DNA from: Rhyzopertha dominica
Lineage: Eukaryota; Arthropoda; Insecta; Coleoptera; Bostrichidae
Direction of reading: 5' to 3'
Length of the DNA stretch: 64,000 bases
NCBI GenBank assembly: GCA_025024175.1
Contig: QCXZ01000086.1
Coordinates: forward strand, 12,676,245 to 12,740,244
Below are positions 11,517 to 23,591 of the stretch, piece by piece. Each line of letters starts with the position of its first letter. Within the stretch, counting starts at the first letter, position 1. A program made the position numbers and the translations under genes. The notes below the pieces were generated by a model, which searched no databases, had not been told where the DNA came from, and saw nothing but the letters and a program-made list of their open reading frames with translations.

Positions 11517-11806
11517 TGTTGTGTCTGTTTGAATTTCAAATTCTGCGCACCACGTCGCGTCGCAGTGCCACTCCGGAAGGCTGGACTTTTCAAGAACCTC
11601 CACCAAGAACAACGCTAGTCATCATTCATTCGTAATTCGTAAGCGAACAGTGAGCGAAAAAGATCGTGCCGTTCAATAAAAAAGCAGTGTGCGGGAATAT
11701 ACAAAATAATTTTCGTTAAAACATGAACACACTGGCTCCCCGCCACTGCAGTTTGAAAAATAAACGTTAGCATTCGAAAATACAGTCCACTTTGAACCAC
11801 CACACA
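11517..11806 (+). repeat. 5' LTR of BEL/Pao A
   Basis: Begins TGTTGTGTCTG and ends CCACCACACA. It matches the 3' LTR closely, apart from a 19-base stretch (around GTCGCGTCGCAGTGCC) missing on the 3' side and scattered substitutions. Confidence 0.9.
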
Positions 11807-11808
11807 TT

Positions 11809-11825
11809 TGGTCCGTTCGATCCGG
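11809..11825 (+). promoter_or_regulatory. Primer-binding site of BEL/Pao A
   Basis: TGGTCCGTTCGATCCGG lies two bases after the LTR end. It begins with TGG (complement of tRNA CCA) and has a T-loop-like GTTCGATCC. I did not assign the tRNA species. Confidence 0.55.
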
Positions 11826-12044
11826 ATTGCTCTGAAAAAATCGTCTTGGTGGAAACTGCAGAACGTAGAAGGCTTCGCAGCGTAGAAGAACAAAGAAAAC
11901 CTGGCCCACGCATCGAATAGCTTCATCGGTGGTTAGCAGCGTACGTGAGTACCGCCTTCCCTATTTCTCCTTTTATCGTGTATCGTTTTGTTGGAAATTC
12001 AGAATTGTTTCGACTTGTGTAGTAACGTGTTTAGAGGTAGAATC

Positions 12045-13645
12045 ATGGAAGCATTGGTTCGTAAGCGTGCTACGGTTAAATCAAAATTAACCATTTTCCA
12101 ACGTGTAGTTTCTAATTTGGAAGAAACTTTTCCAAAAAAATAATCGATGACGAGTGTGTTTTAGTTGACCTTCAACAACGTGTTGAGCGCAATCAAACAC
12201 TGATTGACGAATTTGAAAACGTTCAAACGATCAAACGTAAATAGATGTAATTTGTGACAATCTCGACCAACAAATCACCGAACGTGAAATATTTGATAAG
12301 GCTTTTTTCGCATTAATGGCTAAAGCTAAAGTTTTTCTCTTGCATAGTCCGAAAACGTTATCTAACTTCAATGATATGTCTGCTCGAGCTTCAGTAGCAT
12401 CTGATAGCCCTGGACATCTTGGTGAAGAAACAAATAATTTAACGCATAGTTCGAAAACTTATGTTTTCGAAACTATGCGTTAAATTATATATAGTAATTT
12501 TATAATTACCAAAAATTCAATTACCCAAATTTGACGGCAATTACGAGTGTTGGTTGGAATACCGTGATAGCTTCGAAAGCTTGATTAACCAAAACAGTGG
12601 CATCAGTTCCATACAAAAATTCCACTATCTTCGCGCTTCGTTAAGTGGCAGTGCATCTCAGGTGATCAGTAGCTTAGAATTTTCGAGCGTTAATTACTCT
12701 ATTGCCTGGGACTTAGTATGTAAACGTTACAATAACGACAGAATCTTAGTTAACAATCACATCAAGGCACTTTTCGGTCTAGAAAAAATTCATGACGAAT
12801 CTTCCTTTTTATTGCGTAAAATGATTGATAATGTCAGTAAGCATTTACGTGCATTGCAAACATTGGGTGAACCTATATCGGAATGGGACACACTAATTAT
12901 CCATTTAGTGGTTACAAAATTAGATAGCACAACGGCTCGTCAGTGGGAGGAGTCGAAAATACAATGTAAAAAACCTAAATTAGAAGATTTAAACGGAATT
13001 CTGAAAAATCGCGCTGATCTTTTGGAATCACTCGATCAAGGCAAGTCTAATAAACGCGCATTTAATAGAGTAGATCACAAAACTAAGGCCTTTGTATCGT
13101 CAACACCATTTTGTTCGTTTTGTGAAGGTAAACATTATATACAAGATTGTACGGAGTTTTTAAAATTAAACGTTCAAGAAAGGTTTGAGAAGGTAAAGGC
13201 AAAGGGTTTGTGTATAAATTGTTTGAGGCAAGGACACACGGTAAAGAAATGTGTTTCTAAATCGTGTAAAAAATGTGGATCTCGGCATAACAGTTTGATT
13301 CATTTCGAAAAAATTAATGACAAGGAAGCCAAAGAAAAACCTAGCCAAGAATCGATCGATAAGGTGAATTTATCAACCAGTAACGAATTTAATAACGCTC
13401 AAGTTCTGCTATCGACTGTTTCTGTAAACATAACGGATAAAAATAATAGAACGCATGTCGTTCGGGCGTTACTCGACTCTGGGTCACAGAGCAGTTTTAT
13501 TACTAAAGAACTTTATGATATTCTAGACTTGCCAAGCAGGCAAATTAGTGTTACCGTAAATAATACTAAAACAGAAATAAGCGGAGAATGCGAGGCATAT
13601 TTGCAATCACGAACAAATAATTTCGTACTAAGGTATCGTGCGTGA
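12045..13645 (+). pseudogene. gag: BEL/Pao A Gag with protease start
   Basis: The ATG at 12045 opens MEALVRKRATVKSKLTIF, which breaks at a run of seven A's near 12138. The main frame resumes around 12515 (LPKFDGNYECWLEYRDSFES) and runs to 13645. Visible domains: the DUF1759-like capsid region; two or three Cys/His clusters (CSFCEGKHYIQDC, then CINCLRQGHTVKKC, then CKKCGSRH); then the aspartic protease motif ALLDSGSQSSFI. After the protease the frame ends at 13645 and pol continues in another frame, so a frameshift lies within the protease/RT linker. A second break lies at 12430-12490, where GCATAGTTCGAAAAC is followed by its inverse, a short palindrome that may be an insertion. Confidence 0.88.
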
Positions 13646-15651
13646 TAGTACCCCAAATTACAAACAACTTACCAAATCTCAAAGCAGATGTACGTTCTTT
13701 GTCGATACCGCGTAACATCAATCTAGCTGACCCGCAATTCCATATTCCGAATAAAATCGACTTGCTGCTAGGTGCGGATTACTTTTGGGACGTTATGTGT
13801 GTAGGTCACATCAAATTGTCGCGTGTTGGTCCTATCTTGCAAAAAAGCAAATTCGGGTGGATAGTATCGGGAGCAATACAATCGAGCTTGACACGTAATG
13901 TCCAATGTAATCTTTCGCACATAGAAATCGACAAAAAACTAACTCGTTTTTGGGAAACGGAAGAAATCTCGCACAACAAGCCTCTTTCATCGGAGGAAGC
14001 TGTATGTGAGTCACTTTTCGTGAAGTCTCTTATGCGTAACGAAGCTGGTCGCTTTGTAGTGACGATTCCTCTAAAACAGACTCCAGCAAAATTAGGAAAT
14101 TCATATGAAAACGCAAAAAAACGTCTTTTTTCGCTGGAACGCAAATTTGAACGTAATTTGGAATTCAAAGAGCTTTATACAGAATTTATAAACGAATACA
14201 AGGACTTAGGTCATATGCTTAAGATTGATTCGCACGATGACAGTGAAATTTCGTATTATATGCCACACCACGGTGTTATCAAGGAAACTAGCACCACAAC
14301 CAAATTACGTACAGTTTTCGATGCATCATGTCGTACCGATACAGGTTATTCATTTAACGATTTACAAATGGTTGGCCCGACTATACAACCAGATCTTCTT
14401 ACCACATTGCTCCGATTTAGGAAATACAATTACGTAATCGCGGGTGATATCGAAAAAATGGTATTGGTTCAGCCCAATCAGCAACCCTTACAACGTATTT
14501 TGTGGCGCGAAAATCCAAACGATCCAATAGATATCTACGAATTAACAACCGTAACGTATGGCACCACCTCGGCAGCCTATTTAGCGATTAGATGCCTATA
14601 TCAACTTGGTATAGAAAATTCTGAAGCTTCACCGCGGGCTTCTGATGTCATAAAAAATCACTTTTACGTGGATGATATGCTGAGTGGTGCGGACACAATC
14701 GATGAAGTAATTTCGGTTACTAACGAAGTAGCACTTATTTTACACGAAGCCGGTTTTTACCTAAGAAAGTGGGTATCTAACAGCCCTGAAATCATATCCG
14801 GTATCACAACAAACGATCAAACAAATTCTTTTGATTTGGGTTCGAACGAAAACACAAAAACCTTATGCGTTATTTGGAACGGCAAATCGGATTGATATAA
14901 GATAAACGAAGACTTTAGTAAACGCGCAACAAAACTAATTATACTTTCGGAAGTATCTCAAACCTTTGACCAATTGGGCCTTCTCAGCCCCTGCATAATA
15001 GTAGCTAAAATGATTCTTCAAATGCTATGGTGTGAAAAACTTAATTGGGATGAATCATTACCGGTAGAACTTCACAGCAAATGGTTGCAGTTTAGGGAAG
15101 AGTTGTGCTATTTAAACAATATCAAAATTGCTCGGCAGGTAATATGCAGTGATCCAGTCGTCGTAGAGATACATAGTTTTTCAGATTCATCAAAAAACGC
15201 CTATGGCGCTACAGTTTACATTAAATCGATAAATTACCATGGAGAAGCATTTGTTGAATTAATCTGCGCAAAATCCAAAGTCGCACCGTTGAAATCACAA
15301 ACCATATCGCGTTTAGAACTAATGGCTGCTTTAATGTCGCTAAGATTGGTAGATAAGGTCAGAACGTCACTAAATATTCAGAAAGTAGACAGATATGTAC
15401 ATTGGTGTGACTCTACCATTGTTTTGGGATGGCTACGTACATCTCTGAATTTATTATAAACATTTGTGGCAAATAGAATCTCTAATATTCAGGAATTATC
15501 AAACATTGATGATTGGAGGCACGTTTCTTCGAATAGTAATCCAGCGGATTGCGTCTCACGTGGCGTCAACCCGAAAATGCTTCCACATCTAGATCTCTAT
15601 TGGTATGGTCCGCATTGGCTGCATCATGATGAGCCTTCTTGGCCTCATTAG
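13642..15651 (+). pseudogene. pol: BEL/Pao A Pol: reverse transcriptase and RNase H
   Basis: One frame with stops at 14893 and 15457 and ending at 15649. RT_Pao features: KLRTVFDASCRTDTGYSFND, LQMVGPTIQPDL, then the first catalytic block GDIEKMVLVQPNQQ, ILWRENPNDPI, and FYVDDMLSGA, which keeps both Asp of the polymerase site. Next comes the Pao-specific LGLLSPCIIVAKMILQ, then the RNase H region with SFSDSSKNAYGATVY, SRLELMAAL, CDSTIVLGWL and the WRHVSSNSNPADCVSRG block. About four residues appear missing after GDIEKM, where the family usually has a short YR-containing stretch before VLVQP. That may reduce activity even without the stops. Confidence 0.9.
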
Positions 15652-16089
15652 CAAGTGGTAGAATCGAATCTGCCAAAATTACGCAAAATTGTTAAGGTGC
15701 ACAAGGCTGACGTACAGCAGACTGCCATTGCTTTCAATAAATTCTCAAATTTGACCAAACTTGAACGAATAGTTGCATACTGTATTATATTTAAATCTAA
15801 TTGTCGCCGACAAATTTCGGCTGTTTAACATATCGCGAAATCGAAACTGCGTCTCTATGTCTCGCGAAGATTTCTCAACGTGAATCATTCCAGAAAGAAA
15901 TTGTTAGTCTTCGTACAGACGAAATATCTAGCACGAGAAATATTGCAAAGCTCAATCCGTTTATAGATAGCGATAATATTTTGCGCGTTGGGGGTAGAAT
16001 CCAAGATTCAAATTTCAGTTCTAACAAAAAAACACCCAATTTTACTCGCGTCAAATCATCGAATCACGAAATTGTTATTTGAAAGAGAA
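15652..16089 (+). pseudogene. pol: BEL/Pao A Pol: linker and integrase N-terminus (5' of the nested insertion)
   Basis: The frame shifts after 15651. The stretch 15801-16082 reads IVSLRTDEISSTRNIAKLNPF then DNILRVGGRI, the conserved segment before the BEL/Pao integrase zinc-binding region. Coding stops where element B begins at 16090 and resumes at 22016 with the expected RSLHAGPQLLLSAIRNKYWP. Confidence 0.85.
16085..16089. repeat. Target-site duplication (GAGAA), left copy, of BEL/Pao element B
   Basis: GAGAA precedes the left LTR of B and recurs directly after the right LTR at 22016-22020. Removing one copy plus B restores continuous host integrase sequence. Confidence 0.85.
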
Positions 16090-16328
16090 TGTACGAGATC
16101 GACCAAATTAAAAATTCCGAAGGACCATTTTTTGTTTATTTTTGATTAATGAACACATTACAAACTTTCTGGGTAACAACATAAACGAATACGTGCTTGC
16201 GGTTTGCATGATAACCATGCATTCTCATTGTTCACTTTTCAGCACCCTCTATCGTTAGAACCTCCAACCTCATGAGCGGGTGAGGGCGCGAAAATTTAAA
16301 ATATTACACAAATAATATTAACCTTGTT
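16090..16328 (-). repeat. 3' LTR of BEL/Pao B
   Basis: On the plus strand it starts TGTACGAGATCGACC and ends near TATTAACCTTGT. It matches 21775-22015 with scattered substitutions. Confidence 0.9.
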
Positions 16329-16362
16329 CTTGAAATAGTTCTTGAAAGTCAACTCCGGTAAT

Positions 16363-17510
16363 CTAAAGTTCATCGGAAGCATCTTCTACGGGTAGACTGC
16401 AAATATGTCTTAAAGAGCGTTTAAACAGTTTGCCACTAGACATTCGCACACTAACCACTCGAACAACACCATCAGTGCCGGGATGTAGCTCGGTGATCCG
16501 GGCTAGGGGCCAGTGAAGCATAGGCAAGTTGTTTTCCATTAAAACAACGAGAGCACCAACCTTGACGTCGGGCTGCTGGTCAGTTTTCCACTTGGAACGC
16601 GTCTGTAGTTGCGCCAAATATTCTCTGGACTAGCGATGCCAGAACTGCTGGGCTAGTTGCTGAAGACGATGACATCTGTTTAATCGGTTGCTCGGGACAT
16701 TCAAAACATCCACTTGAGGCGATGATGCCAATGAATTGCCTATCAAGAAGTGAGCTGGGGTCAGTGGAAGGTAATCATCAGGGTCTGGGGAAAGTTGGGT
16801 TAAGGGCCTGGAATTCAAGCAAGCTTCTATTTGAGTTAATATGGTATACATTTCCTCGTAACAAACAGAAGTTTTTAAGCACACGTCTTAAATGAAATTT
16901 TGTTAATTTTACTGCGGCTTCCCACAGTCCACTTGATTTTATCTTTGGCCAAAAAGTTACTAATTTTGTCATGGTGAGAGTTGTCAGATAGCAGTCGGTA
17001 CAACTACTGAAAGTGATTATTAGCACCGATGAAGTTTAAACCGTTATCTGAGAATATGTCGCTAGGTCGTCCTCTTCGAGATATAAATCTCTTGAGGGCA
17101 TTCAAAAAGCCATCAGTCGTGAAGTCCATAACCAATTCAATATGGATTGCACGAACAGCAAAACAAACAAAAATGCAAATATAGCCCTTGACAAGTCTAG
17201 ATTTGCGAGCTGTATTCTCTTTAACTAAAATGGGACCCGCATAATCTATTCCACACTTAGAGAAAACTCTGCTAGGGTTAACTCTGGCTTGCGGTAAGTC
17301 TCCCATAAGAAAACTAGCTGGTTTGGTATTTACCTTGCAGCATCGCATACACTGATGAATAATAGATTTTACTAGGTATTTACCATTTAAGGGCCAAAAT
17401 TTTAATCTTAGTATAGAGAGCAAATTCTGTGTACCAGCATGTAAATATTCTAAGAGAGCATCTTGAATAATCAAGTAGGTAACGCGATGTCGATGGATAT
17501 TTTTGATCAA
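16363..17510 (-). pseudogene. pol: BEL/Pao B Pol: integrase and C-terminal domain
   Basis: From high to low coordinates: the zinc-binding region with YLHAGTQ and the CMRCC pair; GDLPQARVNPSRVFSKCGID followed by YAGP (first catalytic Asp); IHIELVMDFTTDGFLNALKRF; IFSDNGLNFIGAN (second Asp); GLWEAAVKLTKFH (catalytic Glu); then PLTPAHFLIGNSL and the DUF5641-like end (ALVVLMENNLPMLHWPLARI, HPGTDGVVRVVSV). At least three frame changes (near 17010, 16880 and 16620) break it. Confidence 0.88.
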
Positions 17511-19510
17511 ACTGCAGGGAGGAATTAGCTAATCTGCCACCCACTCTTAAGATTCCATTTTTGTCTAGAAATTGATTTAAACTGATCAACCGGCTGTCTC
17601 TTTTTAGTTGCTTTGAATTTTTTAGAGCTATAATTTCATCCGAGAATTCATAGCTTTGTGATAACTTAATTAATTTTTCGAGAGCATCATTCATTTCAAC
17701 TGCAGATAAAACGTTACTTTCTGCACCTTGTTTTGAAAGAGTTCTGTGTTTGAATCTATAAATGTAACCTACAGTTTTTTGCAGTCTTTGTAATGTTGAA
17801 AATCTTTCAAAAATGTTGAGATCTTGTCTCTCCTTAATTGTTAATGTTTGTGTAGCTTTTAATTCCGGGATAGCAACATTTTTTATGAGTGGTTTATCAA
17901 ACTTATTTTCATAATTGTCTTGGATTAAAAATGATGGACCATGCCACCACANAGTTAAGCTTGCAAGTTCTGAACAATCAATACCGCGTGACACAACATC
18001 TGCAGGATTTAATCCAGTACTTACATGTCTCCAATCAGAAGGATGAGTGAGCTCAGTTATTTGAACAACTCTGTTGGCAACAAATGGTTTAAGTTTACTC
18101 ACATCCATTTTTAGCCATGCCAAAACTATGGTTGAATCAGAGTAATATGTACTTTTTGTAATTTTGATGTCAAGTATTTGAAGTATCTTGTGAGAAAGTT
18201 TAGAGAGCAAGGTTGCTGTTAAAAGTTCTAGTCGTGGCAAAGTAGTCTTTTTTATTGGTGCAATTTTGGATTTGGCACAAAGTAAGTGAGAAAAGCGTTC
18301 ACCCTCTTTGTTTGTCGAAACTAGATATATGCAGGCAACATATGCCCTTTCTGATGCATCACAGAATCCGTGAAACTCAACACTTACTGGTGAGTCACAT
18401 AAAACTTGTCTGGCTATAGCAATATAATTCAAACAAGGTGCTTGTTCCAGAAACTTTAACCAAATTGCTACTAAATCTTGAGGTATAATTTCATCCCATC
18501 CACACTGTAATTGCCATAGACGTTGAATGATCAATTTTGCTTTAATAACCACCGGACCAACCAAACCGAGAGGGTCAAAGATTTGAGAAATGATACACAG
18601 TATTGAACGATTCGTGTATGGTGGGTTGCCTACTGACACGTGAACTGCATCCATATAAAATGATTTTTTTATAATTTTACAAGTTCGGGGATATAAATGT
18701 TCATTCTCAGTGGCAAGCTCATAAAGACAACGCGTTGCTAAGAATGGTGCGCTAGCTGTGCCATACGTTACAGTATTGAGTTTATATATTTTAATTGGTT
18801 TGTCTCTCGAGTTTCTCCACAATACCTGCTGAAATTTACGATCATCTTCATGCATGAAAATCTGTCGGTACATCATTTTAATATCTGCATTGAGTACATA
18901 TTTTCTTAATCTCAATCGTAATATAATAGAAAACAGATCGTCCTGTATAGTGGGTCCTACTAGTAACAAATCATTAAGAGATACACCTGTACTTGATTTT
19001 GCTGACGCATCAAAGACAACACGACATTTTGTTGATGCACTAGCATGCCATGACTGCATGATGGGGTAAAAAATAAGAGGTAATTTCGGAAAAGTCGTTA
19101 TTCTCATAATGGCACTTCATTGTCATATGCTTTAGCGTTTCATACTCTTGCATAAATTCAGAATACCCTTTATTTAGATTTTCATCTTTTTGCAAGCGAT
19201 ACTCTAAATTATTAAAACGTTTTAGAGCTGTGGAATATGATTCACCTAAAGGCTTTGATTCTTCTACAAAAGGTAATCGTACAATAAATCGACCATCTAT
19301 ACTTCGCTTCATTGTATTTTTGAAATGAGTTTCACATGGAATTTCCTCACGTGACATGTGCTGTTTCTCAGGTATTTCTTCAGTTTGCCAAAATTTTGTT
19401 AACGTTTCATTTAGATTTTCATTGGAAGATTCCGTTATGAAGTTACATACAGTTTTATTAGATACTGGTTCATATAAGTTTATAGTACCTGCTGGAATCC
19501 AACCTAACAC
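17380..19510 (-). pseudogene. pol: BEL/Pao B Pol: reverse transcriptase and RNase H, with active-site deletion
   Basis: The N-terminal part (19510-19040) has LGWIPAGTINLYEP, FWQTEEIPEKQHMSREE and SYFLPHHAVM. The RT core (19107-17380) has CRVVFDASAKSSTGVSLND, NADIKMMYRQIFMHEDDRK, QVLWRNSRDKP, YGTASAPFLATRCLY, then KKSFYMD. After that the sequence jumps directly to CIISQIFDPLGLVGPVVIKA. About 80 residues after FYMD are missing compared with element A, including the second Asp of the YVDD box. RNase H follows (EFHGFCDASERAYVACIYL, LPRLELLTATLL, YSDSTIVLAWL, WRHVSTGLNPADVVSRG). The polymerase must be dead. Confidence 0.9.
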
Positions 19511-19538
19511 AGTTTCTTGTAGAATAATTCGCTCATTC

Positions 19539-21377
19539 TTACCTAGTCGTATTCTTCAACAAGTCATAGAAAATGCTTGCACCTAACAGAACATCAATAT
19601 TCTTCGGTGTGCTGAACTGCTCATCTGCTAACTTTATATTTGGAGGGCAATCAACTAAGCTAGCCTTGAAGCCTATTGTTGGTAATTTCTCTGTTATGTT
19701 CGGCAATACTAAAAAGGAAAGTCTGCTTTCAAATTGGCAAATTCTTGATCTTATTTTAGTACAAGTTTTTTGATTAATGCTGGTGACCTTTTCATTGACA
19801 CCAGTAATAGATGTACAAACATTGTGGAGTTTAAGTTTTAACCTATTACACAAGGTTTTTGTCATTAAATTGGATTGGCTACCCGAATCTAACAAAGCGC
19901 TGACTTTGTGGAAGTTTTCGTATTGATCTGCAATCCAAATGGTTGCTGTGGATAGAAGAACTTGTTGATAATGAGTAGTAACGTTTAAAGAATTCAATAT
20001 TAAGTCATCTTTCGTAATAATATTACTCATTACCCTATGACAGCTAGTTATAGGATTAATCTCAATTTCAGACTGAACATTAGTGTGTGTTGCCTCCTGT
20101 CTAGGACCTAACGTGGTTTGCTGAGTTTGATCTGTCTCTTGACGATTTGAGTTATTTTCAATAGCACTATTTACTGCTGTACTAGTTTCTGCCTTATAAG
20201 GATCGTTATGTAACAAAGTGTTATGTTTAGCTGAACATTTCCTGCAGCTTCTAGAATTACATTCCCTATTAAAATGTCCTGACCTAAGACAATTGGTGCA
20301 CAGTTTGTGCTTTCTTACTTCGTTATATTTTTCTTGCCAAGTTAAATTTTTAAATTCCGTACAACTATAAAGAAAATGATTACCCTGACAAAAATGGTAA
20401 CCTGATCTTTCTGTCGTAGTGTATACCTGTTGGGATCTTGAAACCGCATGTGTATCTTTTGTACCTATATTTGGGAATGAATCACGATTTTTATAATTTG
20501 AAACCTGCATTTTATGAGTATCACTATAAACTGCTTCAAGCGTACAACATTTTTTATTCAGAAAATCCATTAATTGTTTAAGTGTAGGCAAGATATTTTC
20601 TTCCTGTCTATTTTCCCACTCTCGCCTAGTGAACTGGTCAAGTTTTTGCAAAATTACCGGAATATGTTATCCCAATGTTCCGTGGGCAACTTTAATTTTG
20701 CCAACGCATTGATGTGCTGAAAAACAGTATCTACTAGCTTTCTTAAGGACGAGTGAGATTCCCTAGATACTTCAGGCAATTTAAACAATAACGTATTTAC
20801 ATGGCGATTCACAATTGCTCGTTTATTTTCAAATCTTTTTTGTAATAATTCCAAAGCAGTTTTGTAATTTTCTGCAGTGACCTCTAGCGCTTCAATTACT
20901 CTAAGTGCTTCACCTTTACAACAAACCTTTAAATAGAGAAATTTCTGTACATCTGATCAAGTCTCATAACTCCCATAAAAGTTAGGTAGACCTATATCTG
21001 GTAATTTAGCCAAATTATTACTAGTTAACGGGTTTTCTAACTTTAAATTTGACTTTGCTAGTGAATTGGCTATGCCTTCTACCATGGTTTTTTTGCCCCT
21101 GAATGTAATTGTTTGCTGCACTGCGCAATTCATAAAACAAATTCTCAGTTGCTTCGCGTTCATCACTTTCAGTGCCGTCCAAATATTCTAGTTTAGACTG
21201 TATTTCGTCAAATTGTTCAAAAACCGATTCAATATCTTTCAACCGAATCTGTAACTGACTCGTGTTCGTTTGATTATCTGGATTTTTCATGTAATTATTA
21301 AAACGTGTAAGTTTACCCTTTATTATTCCGAGATCGTGTCTCAACTGTTTAATTGTAGCTTCTGTTTGAGCATCCAT
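19539..21377 (-). pseudogene. gag: BEL/Pao B Gag and protease
   Basis: Starts at the ATG at 21377 (MDAQTEATIKQLRHDLG) with a coiled-coil-like N-terminus, shifts frame at the A/G run near 21090, hits a stop at 20957, then continues through KRFENKRAIVNRHVNTLLFK and LDQFTRREWENRQEENILPT. Zinc-knuckle-like clusters: CTNCLRSGHFNRECNSRSCR and CSAKHNTLLH. The protease motif is ALLDSGSQSNLMT, then VLLGASIFYDLL. It mirrors the domain order of element A gag. Confidence 0.87.
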
Positions 21378-21742
21378 TTTTTACGTGTTTATGACATATC
21401 ATAGATTTATAACAACCTGAGCAAACCAAACCGAAAACTGTTAATTTTAGCAATAGGTAGGATATAGGAAAATGGGAACAACTCACAACTTGATTTTTCT
21501 TACGTGCGTTATGCGGCGACTGACGAGTGACCTTGATTCGATATCCCAATTTTTCTTCGTTATCACTTGCCTTTCTATCTTTTGTTAGTGGACTGATGCC
21601 TTCAACTTCTTTTTGCTAATTCGTGACGAGACTTCCCACTTTGTAGCGATTACGAGATGCTTCCAANTGTGATAAGCAACCAGCGATCACGGCTTCGTGA
21701 GCACGGCGTGGCACTTGCTTTTCCAACGATATCCAATGTTTC

Positions 21743-21774
21743 AAGTCCAATCAGGCTCGAAGGACCAAAANTTA
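21743..21774 (-). promoter_or_regulatory. Primer-binding site region of BEL/Pao B
   Basis: On the minus strand, three to six bases after the 5' LTR, the sequence reads TGGTCCTTCGAGCCTGATTGG. It shares TGGTCC and the TTCGAnCC T-loop-like block with the site of element A. One base (N) next to it is ambiguous. Confidence 0.55.
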
Positions 21775-22015
21775 TGTACGGGATCGACCAAATTAAAAAT
21801 TCCGAAGGACCATATTTTGTTTATTTTTGATTAATGAACACATTACAAACTTTCTGGGTAACAACATAACCGAATACGTGCTTGCGGTTTGCATGACAAC
21901 CATGCATTCTCATTGTTTACTTTTCAACGCCCTCTATCGTTAGAACCTTCAACCTCATGAGCGGGTGAGGGTGCGAAAATTCAAAATATTACACAAATAA
22001 TATTAAACTTGTACA
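21775..22015 (-). repeat. 5' LTR of BEL/Pao B
   Basis: 241 bases, TGTACGGGATCGACC at one end and AACTTGTACA at the other (plus strand). It matches 16090-16328. Confidence 0.9.
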
Positions 22016-23129
22016 GAGAACATCTTAGATCGTTACACGCAGGCCCACAACTATTACTTTCTGCGATACGCAACAAATATTGGCCTTTAGCTGGACGAAA
22101 CCTAGCATGAAAAATCTTACACGGTTGCATACGTTGCTTTAGAGCCAAAGCACGATTTACAGAACCACTGATGGGTGATTTACCCATTCAGAGAGTAGCT
22201 CCATCACCTCCCTTCTACGTAAGTGGTGTTGACTATGCAGGGCTGTTCACAATAAAAGATAGATTGGTGCGCGGTTGTAGATTGAGCAAATGTTACATTT
22301 GTCTTTTCGTTTGTTTTTCGACGCGGGCAATTCATCTGGAGTTAGTGACGGAGCTTAGTAAGGAAGCATTCTAGGCCGCACTAAAACGTTTTATTGCCAG
22401 AAGAGGAAAGCCCTATCAAATATTTTCAGACAATGGCACCAACTTTGTCGGTGCTAACATAGAAGGTTTCGAAATTTCATTCAGAAAAATAACGCTAGCT
22501 TAACTTCAGATATTGAAAATGAAGGAATACGTTGGAGTTTCATACCTCCACATTCACCACATTTTGGTGGTCTTTGGGAGGCCGACATCAAATCTACTAA
22601 GCATCATTTGCGACGTGTAGCAGGCAACGTTGTTTTCACATATGAACAATTTTACACTCTTTTGGTACAAGTCGAAGCGTTACCGAATTCACGTCCAATT
22701 TCCCCATTGTCATCCGATCCTTCCGATCTATTACCCTTAACTCCGGGTCACTTCCTCATTGGGCGGTCGCTGACAACAATAGCTGAGCCAAACTTGACAG
22801 ACATGTGCATAAATCGATTGACACATTACCAGCATATCCAGCAGCTCCAGCAGCACTTCTGGTCCAGATGGTCTCTCGAGTACATATCAGAGCTACAGCA
22901 GCGAGTAAAATGGTCATCTCGAGGCAACATGCTTAAAATCGGCGATTTAGTCCTGATAAAGGATGAGAATCAACCACCTCTGAATTGGTCCCTCGGACGT
23001 ATATTGCACGTACATCCAGGCAAGGACGGTGTGGCACGAGTAGCTACAATTCGAACCCCATCAGGAACTGTGAGAAGATCATTCTCCAAAATTTGCCCTC
23101 TCCCACTTCACAACGGCGAAGGTGTTTAG
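22016..23129 (+). pseudogene. pol: BEL/Pao A Pol: integrase core and C-terminal domain
   Basis: Resumes after element B with LRSLHAGPQLLLSAIRNKYW; later VSGVDYAGLF (first Asp), IHLELVTELSKEAF, RFIARRGKPYQIFSDNGTNF (second Asp), HSPHFGGLWEADIK (Glu), then PLTPGHFLIGRSLTT and the DUF5641-like end (LVLIKDENQPPLNWSLGRIL, HPGKDGVARVATIR) to a stop at 23127. The DDE residues are intact, but there are a stop after KEAF near 22372 and frame changes near 22470-22600. Confidence 0.9.
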
Positions 23130-23300
23130 ACATTCAGGTGCCTAAGTGTCAGTGCTTCAGTGCGGGAGCGCATTTTTATTTAGTTTAGATAAAGTTTGAT
23201 TTCATTATACGAATGTTTCACATTTTCTTTCTTTATTATATCATACTCTAGGTTAGTTTACAAAAACGATTTATTGTATTTTTGAAAGTATGTCCTTTCA

Positions 23301-23312
23301 AGGCGGGGGGCA
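23301..23312 (+). promoter_or_regulatory. Polypurine tract of BEL/Pao A
   Basis: AAGGCGGGGGGCA lies immediately before the 3' LTR, the expected primer for plus-strand synthesis. Confidence 0.6.
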
Positions 23313-23586
23313 TGTTGTGTCTGTTTGAGTTTCAAATTCTGCGCGCCAGGCGGAAGGCTGGACTTTTCAAGAACCTCCACCAAGAACAACGCTAGTCATC
23401 ATTCATTCGTAATTCGTAAGCGAACAGTGAACGAAAAAGATCGTGCCGTTCAATAAAAAAGCAGTGTGCGGGAATAAACAAAATAATTTTCGTTAAAACA
23501 TGAACACACTGGCTCCTTGCCACTGTAGTTTGAAAAATAAACGTTAGCATTCGAAAATACAGTCCACATTGAACCACCACACAATA
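23313..23586 (+). repeat. 3' LTR of BEL/Pao A
   Basis: Starts TGTTGTGTCTGTTTGAG; the match to the 5' LTR runs to CCACCACACA at 23583, and three further bases precede the GTTAC duplication. Confidence 0.88.
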
Positions 23587-23591
23587 GTTAC

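Larger units (their letters stand above)
16090..22015 (-). mobile_element. BEL/Pao LTR retrotransposon B, nested in A
   Basis: Minus-strand element of 5.9 kb with LTRs at both ends, TG...CA termini and a 5-bp duplication. It carries gag, protease, RT, RNase H, integrase and the DUF5641-like tail in order, with frameshifts and an internal RT deletion. Its LTRs differ at about 10-15 positions, so the insertion is not very recent, but it is younger than A. Confidence 0.93.
11517..23586 (+). mobile_element. BEL/Pao LTR retrotransposon A (degenerate, holding nested element B)
   Basis: Bounded by LTRs at 11517-11806 and 23313-23586. Gag, protease, reverse transcriptase, RNase H and integrase appear in the BEL/Pao order on the plus strand. 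Without the nested minus-strand element at 16090-22015 it would be about 6.1 kb, a normal BEL/Pao length. Several stops and frameshifts show it is inactive. It landed in a hAT pseudogene. Confidence 0.93.
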
